DNA of 64,000 bases. It comes from Mesotaenium endlicherianum (lineage: Eukaryota; Streptophyta; Zygnematophyceae; Zygnematales; Mesotaeniaceae). The translations under genes and the position numbers were made by a program. Of the stretch, positions 33,576 to 45,772 are shown in pieces (position 1 is the first letter of the stretch; each line of letters opens with the position of its first letter). Below the pieces are notes generated by a model. That model made no database searches. It worked only from the letters and a program-made list of their open reading frames with translations, and was not told where the DNA came from. The stretch lies in contig WELA01005617.1 in NCBI GenBank assembly GCA_009602735.1, forward strand, positions 1-64,000, read 5' to 3'.

Positions 33576-36314
33576 CTTGCTGGGTGGTGCATACAAGATT
33601 AGGTACCATTTGGGTTGTGTTTAGGGACAAGGGATTGCTGGGTGTCCGAATGTTCCACCCCATGTTCAGGCATTCTTTGCAGCCCAGTGCAATGATGAAA
33701 ACAGGTCCAGATCTTACAAGGTGCCTCTTGCTTAGCTGAAACTCTTGCAAAAGCGTTCCCGTCTTGAGCGGATTATGGAGGCATTGGCACTTGAGAAAGA
33801 ACTGGTGAGGACCGGCAATGTGTGCCCTTCTTCTTCCTCTAGAGGATCTGCTAGAGGGTCTGGTAGGCAAACTGATCTCCCTGAAGCTTGGAAAGATGGT
33901 TTCCGTGACCTAGCAGATCAAGCTGTATCCAAGTGGTTTTGTGCTAATGGTATCTCTTTCAATGCTGCTAATTGTGCGTCGTATGGACTCATGATTGACT
34001 CCATCAGCCAGGCTGGGACTAACTATTCTGGACCTCAAATGCACCACCTAAGAACAAAGTTGCTGGATCGGGAAGTGGCATGTTGTGACATCGAGCTCCG
34101 ACGTTTCATGAAGAAACTTAAGGTAATCGGCCGCGTTATCTGTTCAGATGGCTGGTAAGTCAACATTTTCCCGCTTCTTTGAACCGCCCCAGTTGTTGCC
34201 TCTGATTCTTCATATACTCTTGCTACTACTTGTTTTTCTTGCTGCTGCAGCTTAAGAGTTCAACCTGTTCTTCCTTGTTCTGTGCATTGCCGCTGTTGAA
34301 GGCCCCTGCTGTTGTGCTGCTACCTTTTGCTGGTGTGCTTTTGTTGCTCTGTGCTGCATAGCATCTTCTGATAATGTAGGCTGCTTTGCTGTTTTTAATC
34401 TATGTTCTGCAGCTGCTAAGATCTTGCTACTTGTTGCACACTGTTTTTGCCCACTTATTGAGGTGATCTTCGCAAACAATTTTGAACGTGTGCTTTGCTA
34501 CTGCTGAAAGCGTGTTGAGCTGCTACTATACTCCTGTACGCCTACATGAACCAGATATTTTGTATCTTCATTTGCTAATTCTTTGTGTGAGTGTTTACTC
34601 CAGGTCCGATATCACCAAAAGACCCATCATCAATTACATCGTTGCACTCCAATGGGTGAAAAGTTGGTGAAGGTGGAGAATTGTGAAGGTAAATTCAAAA
34701 GTGGCAAATTCATTGCTAAGTGCTTTGAGGAGGTTATAGCGCAGATCAGCGCAGAGCATGTTCTCATGATGTGCACAGATTTTGCTAAAGCATGTAAGAA
34801 TGTAGGTATGTCATAATTCATCCAACTTTCTCATATGCAGTGCTAGAGTAAAGCTCCTTAAGCTACTACTTCCTGCTCATTGCTGCTTCCTTGCTGCTGG
34901 CGTTTGCTTCCGTGTTGCTGTGCTGCTGTGCTGCAGCAACACTGTTTTGAAGTGTTTCTGATGTCATGCTGCTGTGCTACGGTTTGCTTTGCTTCTGTTG
35001 CTTTTGTGCTCTACTTGTGTTGCTGTGCTAATTCTTACGTGTCTTAATTTCTGCATGATGTGTCTCCTGTGCTGTTACTTACCTTGTAATGATATGTGTT
35101 TTGCTCTTCTAGGTGGACTTATTGAGGCTAAGTACTCTCACATGACTTGGAGTGCGTGTGCGGCACATGGCTTAGACCTCATGCTAGAAGCCATCTTGAA
35201 GGTCGAGTGGGTTCAAGATGTTGTGGACCGAGCGAGAATGCTTGTGAAGTTCATCCGGAACCACCCCAAGCCCCTCGTGTAACGATTTGAGCTTTTTAGG
35301 CGTATTTGGGACGTTTTCCCAATTACCTAAAATACGTTATACTATTTATCATAAATTATTTGATAAATGATTGCATCACATTGAATTATTCGCCACACAC
35401 GTGTGCTGATTAATTCCCGGTCGATTGGCGAAACGACCGAGATACTATTGCAAAAAGCGTCGTAACGTAATTCGACTACTTCGCAAAAGTACGACATTAT
35501 TATTCATACAGTTACTTTGAATAATTATGAGATGATAATTTAATTAATCATTGTTTGATTAAGTTATTTTGATTGTCATTATTACGAATAATGGACAATC
35601 ACAGATTTCGGATTACGACTAATCGTAATACGAAGAAACTGTCGTATCATTAATACGAACAAACAGTCGTAAAGTCAAACGAAACGAAATATGCAAAGTC
35701 GCTTTGCATCCGAGCGGATTCGAACCCGCGACTTTCGTTTGAAACGTTCACACCTAACCGATTGGCCAAAGTAGCTTTTTAAACTACCGGTTCATGACGA
35801 AAGCATCTGTACGCGACTCCGCGATCAATCGCGACTTTTTTGGAAAGTCGCGAGAACGCGAAAACGCCCGTTTGGCGCGAAACGGTTTTTCGGAAACCGT
35901 CGAAAAGTCTCCAAACGGCCAACTGCGCGTTTTGAGCATTCGGCCGAATGGGACACGTCCTTCGACCGTTTTCGTTGAACATGAACCGGTGCCCTAGGTG
36001 GTGACTCGAAGCACTCCAGTGCCTCATGTTGTGCAGGTATAAATACCCGCAGAGTCATTGTGAGTGCAACTCTCACAAGCACACATTCTACGTTAGTTTT
36101 CACTATCGCTCTTTCGAGTATTCGTCAATTTCCACAAGTATACAGATTTTCCTTCCACTTGAATTAAATATTCCTTGAATACCGAGGAAAGATCCTCTCG
36201 AAAAGCAAAAACGACACACCTCGCTTTCTATCGCGAAGAAGGGCAATTGGAGCTGAAGTTACCTAACGCAACCCGTTTTCTTACCTCCTTCATTCTCTTA
36301 GAGAGGCTCGTTAA
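33576..36314 (+). pseudogene. hAT-type transposase (BED finger, DUF659), split by a C LTR
   Basis: Order of parts: end of a BED zinc finger (KIRYHLG...GCPNVPPHVQAFF, 33589-33690), a spacer, and DUF659 (GISFNAANCASYGLMIDSI, ICSDGW, to 34154, then a GT donor). Next comes an exon from 34604 to 34805 (DITKRPIINYIVALQ, then FIAKCFEEVIAQISAEHVLMMCTDFAKA) and an exon from 35113 (WSACAAHGLDLMLEAI, FIRNHP). The last exon is interrupted at 35277 by a solo LTR and resumes at 36224 (LKLPNATRFLTSFILLERL). It carries stops at 33622 and 33733 and a one-base frame change after IVALQ. The C-terminal dimerisation region is absent; the match ends at a TTAA (36311-36314). This DNA transposon is dead. Confidence 0.82.
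35278..36218 (+). repeat. Solo C-family LTR inside the hAT transposase
   Basis: 941 bp, TGTAACGATTTGAGC...AACGACACA, flanked by the 5-bp TSD CCTCG (35273-35277 and 36219-36223). It matches the LTR at 39929-40849 along its whole length. No internal region remains, so it arose by LTR-LTR recombination. Confidence 0.94.
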
Positions 36315-37845
36315 CACTAGATGGGCCGGAGCATCAAATATGATGCAACGCACAGATTTTGATGCATTTACTTGCTCCCCTTGCGACCTCTGTATCTTTC
36401 TTAATACTTATTTGTTTTTATCAAAATTAGTTTTAGACGAGGGGCTATATCGTCAAGTGTCCACATTAAATCTGCAGGTAAAAGCGACAAAACGCGTACA
36501 AGTTATTCGCATTACCGTACGGTGCTATTTTCAATTTCGATGAAGAAAACGAACCGAAAAGAAGGCCAACAGCCTTCTTCTTCGCGAGCTTCGTCCGCCA
36601 TGGATGCCTCTGAATGTTCGTTATGCGCAATTTTAGACGCTAAAATTTTGGTTCCCGCTGCTCACTTCAGTACTGCATGGGCGAAAGAGAAGTTTGATGC
36701 TTATTGGGATGAGTTGTTGATAGAGGGAGTGGTGAAGAAGCGGGTGGTGGGGAAAAAGAAGGAGGGTTGTGGGTACAAGGTGTACTTCGTCTATGATAAG
36801 AGTAAGCAGAGAGTTTTGAGAGTCTTTCGTGAGAGAACACCTTCGCGAAGAGTCTAAGACACTCCATGAATTTTGTGAGGGTGTGTACTCGCGGAAAGAT
36901 GAGGAGGAAGAACCGAAAAATGTTGTGCAGGAAGATGACCGTAGGTCATCTTTCCAAGTGTCTGAGACCCCTTTGGCGCCTCAAGAACTAGATATGGGGC
37001 AACAAGGTTCTCAACCTAGCATAGATGATAGCCAGCTCTCATTTGAGAGAAGGATGAGGGGTCGGCCTGTGGGGTCAAACAAGATAGCAGCTCCTTCCAT
37101 TAGGAGTAAGTTCATGTTTCATGGGCCCCCTCTCACAACAAAAAAAGGAAAAGAGCCCATGATAGACTCTGATTCCGACCCTGTGAGCAGCAACAGCGGT
37201 TATGGGGAAGACAGGTTGTCTTCCGAGGAGGAAGAGGAGGTGCCTCTTGCTCCCACCATGCTGGAGGAGGAGGAGGAGGAGGAGGAGGAGTATGAAAAAA
37301 TTTGGGATTGTAAGGAGCCTGCCCGCGGAGACTCCTGCCAGGTGGACTTGCTGCAGCCTAGCACTACACATCACCATGGCTTGCAGGACATTCCAGACAG
37401 GAGGTTCAGAGGCTTGAGCCCCTTTGGGATCTTTTGTTTGTTCATGCCTATTGCATTCTTTCAGCAATTGGTATCGGAGACAAACAATTATGCATCACTG
37501 CATCCTGTCAGAGGTTGGATTCCTGTCACATGCACGGAGATGGTTGTTTTTCATGGGCTATGCATGGCTATGGGCTTGCATGGACTACCGAGACTGAGGA
37601 GTTACTGGCAGAAGACTTTGAAAGAGCCTACTACACTTCCTAGCATTGGCAGATTCATGAGTAGGAATAGGTTCAAAGAGATAAGAAGATTCTTTCATCT
37701 CAATGATAATAGACAAAGAACATGCTTTCCTCCAGACTCTAGAGAATACAAGCTATGGCAGCTCCAACCCTTCACAAACTTGTGCATGGAAACCTTCAAC
37801 AAGTACTACAGCCCTGGTGCACCAACAACACAGTCCATCTTCCTT
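36315..37845 (+). pseudogene. piggyBac-like transposase, N-terminal part
   Basis: The first ORF (36540-36857) has a basic head region (FDAYWDELLIEGVVKKRVVGKKK). The second (36829-37845), in another frame, runs through an acidic region into the piggyBac domain: SPFGIFCLFMPIAFFQQLVSETN, TCTEMVVFHGLCMAMGLHGLPRLRSYW, IGRFMSRNRFKEIRRFFHLNDN. The overlap near 36830 suggests a frameshift. The catalytic Asp residues of the family lie beyond the point (about 37845) where C-family retroelement sequence takes over, so the enzyme is dead. The left end may be the TTAA at 36311-36314, followed by CACTAGA, similar to piggyBac tips. Confidence 0.72.
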
Positions 37846-38596
37846 TGAAAACTTGGCGATGTTATTTGGAAGGCTCCAAGGGTTTGACGGTGGTTACGGA
37901 CCATTGCCCAAATACCTTTTTTCAAATTCAGCCAACGTTATCGAGGCGCCAGACGAGATGGTCTGAGTTCTTGCAACGATTCCCCTTTAACTAGGCGTAT
38001 CGCCCTGGTCGTAACAATGTTGCTGACCTCTAAGTTGAATTCCTCATCACCACTTGATGTTGGGGACTGTTGCTAGTTTGCAAGAACGAAATGGTCAGGC
38101 TTCGAGGGCGGCCACCCTTGATTCTTCTGTACCCCTCCAGACGACTGGTGTTGCCCGGCCTGGTGACGCGGGCCAACCCGATTTGGATAGCATGCATAAT
38201 TTGCAAGTACTTGACCTGCATCAACTATTTCGCGAGTGCTATCTCAAAGATCCGTTTTTCCTAGGTCTCCAGGGTACTGGCTTGAACGGTGTAGCCGTAA
38301 CGATGAATAGTATGGATAAAAGGAAAGAACACTCAAGCTATTTGTTTGAGGACAATTTTTGGTGGCATAATGGGCGCATTGCTGTCCCAGAAGGCCGAGT
38401 AAGACACGTGCTACTACGAGAAGCGCATGACTCTCCTTACTCAGATCACCAGGGAATTACCAAAAGCACACACGCTTTGCGCCGAGGGTACATTTGGCCG
38501 TCCCTCAAGGTTGATGTTGCCGAGTACATCGTCAACTGCGCAACATGTCAGAGGAATAAGCCGAGCAACACGTTGCCCGCTGGGAAGTTGTAACCA

Positions 38597-39787
38597 TTGG
38601 AACTTGCATGTGCTCCTTGGAAAAACATAAGCCTCGGCTTTGTCGTGGAATTGCCTACCACCGATAGAGGACACTATGGGGTGTTAACGGTCGTGGATCG
38701 TTTCACTAAGATGGTACACTTTGTGGCCACTAAACCATCACTTGATACCGTCGAGACCGCGCGCCTCTTCGTCGATCATGTGTTCAAGTTGCATGGCATG
38801 CCGAAAGAAATCATAAGTGATCGTTACAGTAGATTTACGAGCCACTTCTGGCAGGAAGTTTGCTCGCATTTCGGCACGAACCTTAAGATGTCAACTAGCT
38901 TCCACCCTCAGACCGATGGTCACACAGAGCGCTTGAATCACGTTCTGCAACAATTCCTTAGTCATTATGTGAATCCTCGCCAAGACAACTGGGACACCCT
39001 CCTTTCAGCTGCAGAGTTCGCAGTTAATAATGCTTATCAGGAAAGTGTTAAGGAAACTCCATTTTTCCTTAACTATGGGCGACATCCGCACACTCCCCTG
39101 ACACACGTCGTTCAAGGTCAAACGGGGATGTCAACCATGAGAGTGCCAAGTGCACGCCTATTTGTCCATTCTCTTCAAGATGTGCACAAAAACGCGAAGT
39201 TGGCTTTAGTCGCTGCTCGAGATCAGCAGAAAACGTTTGCTGACACACACAGGACTGAGTTAATTTTTCAAGTTGGCAATAAAGTACTTTTGCAAACTAA
39301 AAACCTCCAACTCAAGCACCCAGGAAAGCACAAGCTTCTGCTTTGCTGGGTAGGCCATTTTATCGTTATCGCAAAGGTTGGACCTGTTGCATACCGACTT
39401 AATTTGCCTAAATCCATGGGGCGAACGCATCCTGTGTTCCATGTCAATTTACTTAAGCTGTTTAGGTCCGATGGCCGCTATCAGCCACAAGCACCCAAAT
39501 TGGAACTCGCCGATGATGATAAGGCCTGGGATGTAGAAGAGGTCTTAGGACACCGCTACACTCGTCATAAGCCTCCACGCGTGGAGCTTTTGATAAAGTG
39601 GCTTGATTACGATTCCAGTTGGAACTCGTACGAACCTCAAGACGAAATCCTACTTAATTGTAAGGACTTGGTTCAACAATATTGGTTACGATGGGCTACA
39701 GCTCAAAAGCTCTGTACCACGGCAAGTGTGCTACCTGGTGCAATTCGTAAGCCAAGGAACAAATGCAAAAGAGACGCGGCCAACTAA
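38597..39787 (+). pseudogene. C1 integrase core and chromodomain
   Basis: 396 residues: VVDRFTKMVHFVATKPS, ISDRYSRFTSHFWQEV, FHPQTDGHTERLNHVLQ (integrase core), GPVAYRLNLP and PVFHVNLLK (C-terminal barrel). A chromodomain lies near residues 312-360 (WDVEEVLGHRYTRHKPPRVE, then LLIKWLDYDSSWNSYEP). It is open over its length but belongs to a truncated element. Confidence 0.88.
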
Positions 39788-39928
39788 TCGCTCTTTTCCG
39801 TCACTGTGATGATGCATAGTCCAATCGCTCACCAGTGTTTTCCGCTAGTCAAGGCTAGTATTGACACATTTAAGACTTAAAAGACGTGCGCTTAACGAGG
39901 ACATTAAGTTCTTTTAAGGGGGGAGGAG

Positions 39929-40849
39929 TGTAACAATTTGAGCTTTTTATGCGTATTTAGGACGTTTTCCCGATTACCTAAAATACGTTATACTATTTAT
40001 CGTATGTTATTTGATAAATGATTGCATCACATTGAATTATTCGCCACACGCGTGTGCCGATTAATTCCCGGTCGATTGGCGAAACGACCGAGATACTATT
40101 GCAAAAAGCGTCGTAACGTATTTCGACTACTTCGCAAAAGTACGACATAATTATTCATAAAGTTACTTTGATTAATTATGAGATGATAATTTAATTAATC
40201 ATTGTTTGATTAAGTTATTTTGATTGTCATTATATCGGATAATGCCCAATCACTGATTTCGGATTTACGACCAATCGTTAGTACGAACAAACAGTCGTAA
40301 AAGTCAAACGACACATAATATGCAAATCGACTTTGCATCCAAGCGGGTTTGAACCCGCGACTTGTCGTTTGAAACGTTGGCACCTAACCGATTGGCCAAA
40401 GTAGCTTTTTAAACTACCGGTTCATGACGAAAGCATGTGTACGCGACTCTGCAAGCGGTAGCGACTTTTCGGAAAGTCGCGAGAGTGCGAAAACGCCAGT
40501 TTGGCGCAAAACGGTTTGTCGGAAACCGTCGAAAAGTCTCCAAACGGCCAAACGGTGTGTTTCGAGCATTCAGCCAAAATGGGTCGTACCCTTTCGCCTG
40601 ATTTGTTGACATGAACCAGTGCCCTAGGTGGTGACTTGAAGCACTCCAGTGCCTCACGTTGTGCAGGTATAATTACCTGTAGAGTCATTGTGAGTGCAAC
40701 TCCCACAAGCACACATTCTACGTTAGTTTTCATTTTCGCTTTCTCGAGGATTTGTCAATTTGCACAGGTATATAGATTTTCTTTCCTCTTCATTCAAATA
40801 TTCCATGAATACCGAGGAAAAGATCCTCTCAAAAAGCAGAAACGTTACA
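39929..40849 (+). repeat. 3' LTR of C1
   Basis: 921 bp, TGTAACAATTTGAGC...AAACGTTACA. It contains a tRNA-like segment on the minus strand (about 40325-40405). Confidence 0.93.
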
Positions 40850-41704
40850 ATTCAGTTACGTAGAATTGTACACGCCCATGGAAGGACTTCACGCTGAGCG
40901 GTAATTTAATTGTTCCAAAAATACAAGCTAACGAGCCATCGCCGAGGCGAAGGGTCTCGTCCTTGAGTATTGGAAGCAACTTCATCCCTTATGCAAAACG
41001 TGCACTAAAAGGGGGAAGGGTGCGGGGAGTGCGCCCATACACACTCACGCACCCTCACCCGCGAGTGGAAGCGTGCACGAGGACCTTTCCTAGTTGCATA
41101 CACAAGGTGGAGTGGCCTGGTGGTATGCCACCCTTGCAAGAGTTAGAGGGCTACATGAGAGAGGAGGGGAAAAGAACTCACTTTATTAAGAAAAGTCGTG
41201 TACAAGATACGAAGGTTAGACTGACTAGAATAAGCCCCCTCTACTTCTTTGTGCTTTCCACTTATGCTTTAACTCTAAGTGTCCTCTCTAGCAATGTACC
41301 TCCAGAAACTTCTCCTATGGCTCCTTCCATGTAGGTGACCTTGCCTAGTTGGACAAGCTAGCACACTCACACGCACACAATCCCACTCTAGAATGTTCTA
41401 CTACACAATCCACTAACTCCTCACGGAGTTTCTAAAAATTCCACGATCACTTTGGCACTCTACGTAATTGTACGTAGTTTTTGGAACCCTCATGTTTCAA
41501 TGTCCTACTTCTTGGACTCCAACCGAATTTTTCGTCACTGGACCTGTCCTTGTCGCTGAATTGAATCTGTGACATTAAAACTCACTAAGAACTCCCAGAA
41601 CTCTTAACTTCCTCAATACTTGTCCAAATGACTTGAAATAAAGGCCAAAGTTCTTCTAAAATCACACTCTATGCATATAAAATGCTATTAAAATACAAAC
41701 TACA
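40850..41704. other. Unassigned, probably repeat-derived
   Basis: Lies between two C elements. The right end (AATACAAACTACA, to 41704) and a poly(A)-like stretch near 41180 resemble the A-type LTR layout, but no left end or TSD was found, so I leave it unnamed. Confidence 0.3.
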
Positions 41705-42427
41705 CTTTCAGAACCTTACATGCACTAATGAAGCTCACCGATGCCCCTGAATCAATGACTGTAAAGCATGATTTGCCTAAATTTTTCGTTTTAGGCGGGT
41801 TGGCGTTGTCACCGGCGGTCCCTGATGGGCCCGGCATCCCTTGGGCAGCCTGTAAGAAAGGACCAATCGAAGGGTGAGTGATCATGGCAGCAATGAAGCG
41901 AGTGACAAGGTCGGCCAACTCAGTATAAGTGGCCTCAGCAAGATTAACACGGTCTTCTGTACGACCAATGACATCGGACAAGGAGCTTAGAGCCATTGTC
42001 ATGGTTTGACTGTCAGTTATCAAGGCCGTGAAGCGTTGTAAAATTGTCTGCTGGAAAGTGCGCGGCGAAATTGGTTCGTTGGGCAGTCCTCCAGCATCGC
42101 CGGCGTTGACGACAAGAACGGTAAGAGCAACAGCAGCGTCGGCAGCAGCAGCGGCAGTAGTAGCAGCGGCGGCAGCAGCAGCAGCAGTAGCCTCGGCACC
42201 ATTTTTGCCCTCCATATAGAATCCGAGATAGCGCCGGGAGAGAGAGAAAAAATTTCCCGTCGAAACACGATAAGCGACCGTTGGGTCAGGGCAGGACTGG
42301 GATGGGTGACCTTCCTCATACGAAAAACTTAGGGTTGTGCCCCAAAATATATTCTCCCAAAATATATTTTCCAACCATTTTTTTAATTTTTTTTCCTTGG
42401 AGATATCGAGATCGTCTCCGATACCAA
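41705..42427 (-). mobile_element. C-family element, 5' internal fragment (C2)
   Basis: Minus-strand fragment next to its 5' LTR, with primer site TGGTATCGGAGA (42415-42426, minus strand). An Ala-rich gag-like region (AAAAAAAATTAAAAADAAVAL) is followed by helical gag sequence and a protease-like stretch (FTVIDSGASVSFISA). The rest of the element is missing. Fossil. Confidence 0.7.
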
Positions 42428-42910
42428 TGTTACGTTTCTGCTTTTCGAGAGGATCTTTCCTCGGTATTCAAGGAATATTTAAATGAAGTGGAAAGAAAAT
42501 ATATATAGTTGTGCAAATTGACAAATTCTCAAAAAAGTGAAAATGAAAACTAACGTAGAATGTGTGCTTGTGAGAGTTGCACTCACAATGACTTTGCAGG
42601 TATTTATACCTGCACGACGTGAGGCATTGGAGTGCTTTGAGTCACCACCTAGGGCACTGGTTCATGTCAACGAAAACAGGCGCAGGGGTACGACCCATTT
42701 CGGCTGAATGCTCAAAACGCGCCGTTTGGCCGTTTGGAGACTTTTCGATAGTTTCTGGAAAACCGTTTCGCGCCAAACAGGCGTTTTCGCGTTCTCGCGA
42801 CTTTCCGAAAAGTCGCGACTATTCGCGGAGACGCGTACACATGCTTTCGTCATGAACCGGTAGTTTAAAAAGCTACTTTGGCCAATCGGTTGGGTGTGAA
42901 CGTTTCATAC
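42428..42910 (-). repeat. C-family 5' LTR of C2, left part
   Basis: Begins TGTTACGTTTCTGC on the + strand and matches reversed C LTRs. It is interrupted by element A2 at 42911, with TSD CATAC (42906-42910), and continues at 58431. Confidence 0.92.
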
Positions 42911-43413
42911 TGTAGTGAAACAGATAGATGAAGTACTTAGTGAAATATAATACTTTATCTATTCAAGACAAGGATCTTTGAACACAAGTGGTAGCTTCTT
43001 GAAAGAGAGATGGCTTCTTGAAAGTTAATATATTTCTGGATTTTGGCAAGTACAAGAGTGATTCTGGAATGTCTTTCTATGTTCTAGCTCTTGTTTATAT
43101 ACTTGCTACATAAGTAATTTCTAGGAAGGTGTATGTTGATGTGTTGGCACCCAACACATCCCAAAACTTGCCACCTCTTTCTAGAATAATGTACACATGT
43201 CCTTTTGACCTAAAAATGGCACATTTGACTTTTGCCACATGGAGTTCTTCTAGGTCTTTCCTCTAACTTCGAAAATGCCTTGGAAGGTTCAAAGGACATG
43301 AACCAAGTTACTAGAGTACCTATTCACACTTGACTCCACACAATACTACTCCAAATATATTTGAAAACATTAAAATATATGCAAACTAATATATAATAAC
43401 TCAAATCACTACA
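42911..43413 (-). repeat. 3' LTR of A2
   Basis: 503 bp, TGTAGTGAAACAG...AATCACTACA. The purine tract adjoins at 43416, as in A1. Confidence 0.95.
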
Positions 43414-44182
43414 TCACCCCCCCGATAGAAAAAGCGACGTCTCGGCGCGTCAAGTCAGGTCTTACACATGTGGAGCAAACTAGTCAACAGTTTCAAGTCA
43501 GATGCCACACATGTGAAGAGGACTAGTCAAAGGCGCCAAGTCAGGTGCTACACATGTAAGGTAGACTAGGCAAGGTCGTAGGTGGTGTGACCTTATTGGC
43601 TAGCCTACTCCTTAATGATAAAGAAAATTGTACAAGTTGGCCCAGAATCTGCCACGAACTCAAAAATTCATAGCGGCCACAGAACTGCTCCAAATCTGAA
43701 AATTCGAGTGCCAGACGGACCGCGTCGGAGAACTCTACCGGGTCACCAAATTTGAGAGCATTCTCATTTCTGGAGTGTCGTTGAGAGCTGAGAGAGTAGG
43801 CACTCCTCCAAATCTGTGCAGAAACTTCTGAAAATCATAAGTCCTTCTATGCTTCTCCAAATTCTGGAAACTAAGTCTCAAACTGGGCGCTGTAAGATGT
43901 TCTACCAGAGTTTGGAGTTTCAGAGCATTCCAAGTTCAGGGGAGGGCACAATGTCAGAAGGCATATTCTGTCCTAACAATGCCAGCAGCCTGACCCCCTT
44001 CTACTTAGAGCATCATATCTCTCTCACCAGTGCTCCAAATTGAGCAAACTTGGACTCTAAATGACCGGCTACTCATGGACTACAGCCAGGTAAATTTTAA
44101 GAATTTATTATGCAGAGACCTATTACCAGTAGCAGTTTTAGTTTTCTGTCCAGAAACTGCGAGAAGAGAAGAGTGTCTAATG
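43414..44182. other. A2 untranslated stretch between integrase and 3' LTR
   Basis: Near-identical to 9094-9862 of A1, with the same three motifs ending ACACATG. No sense ORF is supported. Confidence 0.6.
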
Positions 44183-45767
44183 TCAATTTTTCCTCTTTCT
44201 TGTTCTTGCAGGCTGCCTCCAAGGGGTCTTCTGCTGCTTCTTGATGGTGGCAGGCTGCCTCCCTGAAGTCTTCGGGCTTCTAGGAGAGAGACTTGAGGCT
44301 GGTCCAAGATGGGGGTTGGCGGCATGGAAGCGCTTCAACTTTCTCTGAACTTTGTCAAGGTAGTGCGCCGCCACCCAACTATTCTCCGAATCTGTATATC
44401 CTTTCCACTTGATCAAGTATTGCTGCTGTCTCCTGAAATTTCTCATAGCCACTATGTCTTCCACTTCGTACTCCAAATGATCATCCACTATTGTTGGGGC
44501 TGGTGGGGTTGTCACACGTCCTGGGAACTTGTTGTCGGGTTGCACATATGGCTTGAAGAGGGAAGCGTGGAATACGGGGTCGATGTGCATAGTCTGGGGA
44601 AGTTCTAGCTTGAAAGCAACGGGGTTGACTTGCTGGATAATCTTGAAGGGTCCCAAATACTTGGGAGAGAACTTGCTGCCGGCAGGCCTGTTCTTCAGGG
44701 AAATGTTCTTGGATGATAGTAACACGTTGTCACCCACTCTGTACGTAATTTCTCTTCTGGATCTGTTTACCACTCTTGCTTGAGCATCTTGCGCGTGTTG
44801 TAGAACTTTCTTCGCTGCTGTAAGGGCTGCTTCTAATGTCTCCATAAAATCTGTGGCTGCAGGTACTTCATCATGGCCAGCCGTGAAGCTCAGTGGCTTG
44901 GTCGGATGGAAGCCATAGTTGAGGAAGAATGGGGACTCTTGGGTAGAGGCCTGCGTAGTGTTGTTGTAGACAAACTCCTGGGGGGTCAAGTACATGTCCC
45001 AATCTTTCTCCAGAGTAGACACGTAGGCCTTTAGAGAGGTCTTTAGGGTACGATTCATACGCTCGGTTTGCCCATCTGATTGTGGGTGGTAGGCAGTAGA
45101 CATATCCAGCGATGTACCCAAGTTCTTGAAGAGATTTTTCCAGAAATGGCTTGTGAATCTTGGATCTCTATCTGACACAATTCTTGATGGTAGTCCATGG
45201 AGTCGGAAGATGTTGTCAAAGATGAGTCTTGCAAGTTGTGGTGCTGTAGCCTTAGTCGTCGTGGGAATAAAATGAGCCATCTTGGTAAGTCTGTCCACCG
45301 CCGTGAGTATTGCATTATGGCCTCGAGGTGTCACGGGCAAGTCCACGATAAGGTCCATTGAGATGTCCGTCCATTGTCTTTCGGGGATTGGTAGTGGTTG
45401 GAGGAGTCCTCCCGCCTTTTGCGATGATGGCTTGATTCTTTGGCATGTGTCACAGCTCCTGCAGTACTCCTTGACTTGCTTAGACATGCCTGGCCAGCAA
45501 TAAAACCTGGCTAGAACGCCCGTGGTCCTTAGGATTCCAAAGTGTCCTCCAAGAGGGTTGTCGTGTGCTTCTCGTAGAAGCAAGAGCCGGAGGTCTATGT
45601 CATTAGGAACACATCTCTGGCCCGTATCTTGCCTCACCCAATAATTGCCTTCTTGCTTCTTGCATGGGTCCAAGGCTGCTTCTCCGTTCTTGTAGTAAGG
45701 GTCTCTTTCATAGGCGGCTGAGAATCGAGCTTCCAGATCTGTCTTNNNNNNNNNNAACTCAGGGATA
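44183..45767 (-). pseudogene. A2 integrase and chromodomain
   Basis: Matches the A1 integrase: zinc-binding HHCC, core (DISMDLIVDLP, YHPQSDGQTERMNRTLK) and chromodomain (QYLIKWKGY). A 10-base N run lies near its N-terminal side at 45746-45755, next to the B insertion. Confidence 0.9.
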
Positions 45768-45772
45768 CCATC

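Larger units (their letters stand above)
37846..40849 (+). mobile_element. C-family Ty3/gypsy chromovirus, 5'-truncated (C1)
   Basis: Begins within RNase H (WRCYLEGSKGLTVVTDHCP) and continues through the integrase zinc-binding region (CATCQRNKPSN) and integrase core with chromodomain (38597-39787). A purine tract (TTTTAAGGGGGGAGGAG, 39912-39928) and the 3' LTR (39929-40849) follow. It is a fossil lacking gag, protease and reverse transcriptase, with about two breaks in what remains. Confidence 0.88.

Noticed and set aside
35705-35785. A true tRNA gene in the C LTR
   Set aside because: The D-arm and T-arm look right but the anticodon stem does not pair and the T loop is off by one in one copy. 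I list it as tRNA-like only.
40850-41704. A further LTR between C1 and C2
   Set aside because: The right end looks LTR-like (CAAACTACA), but no matching left end, primer site, purine tract or TSD was found.
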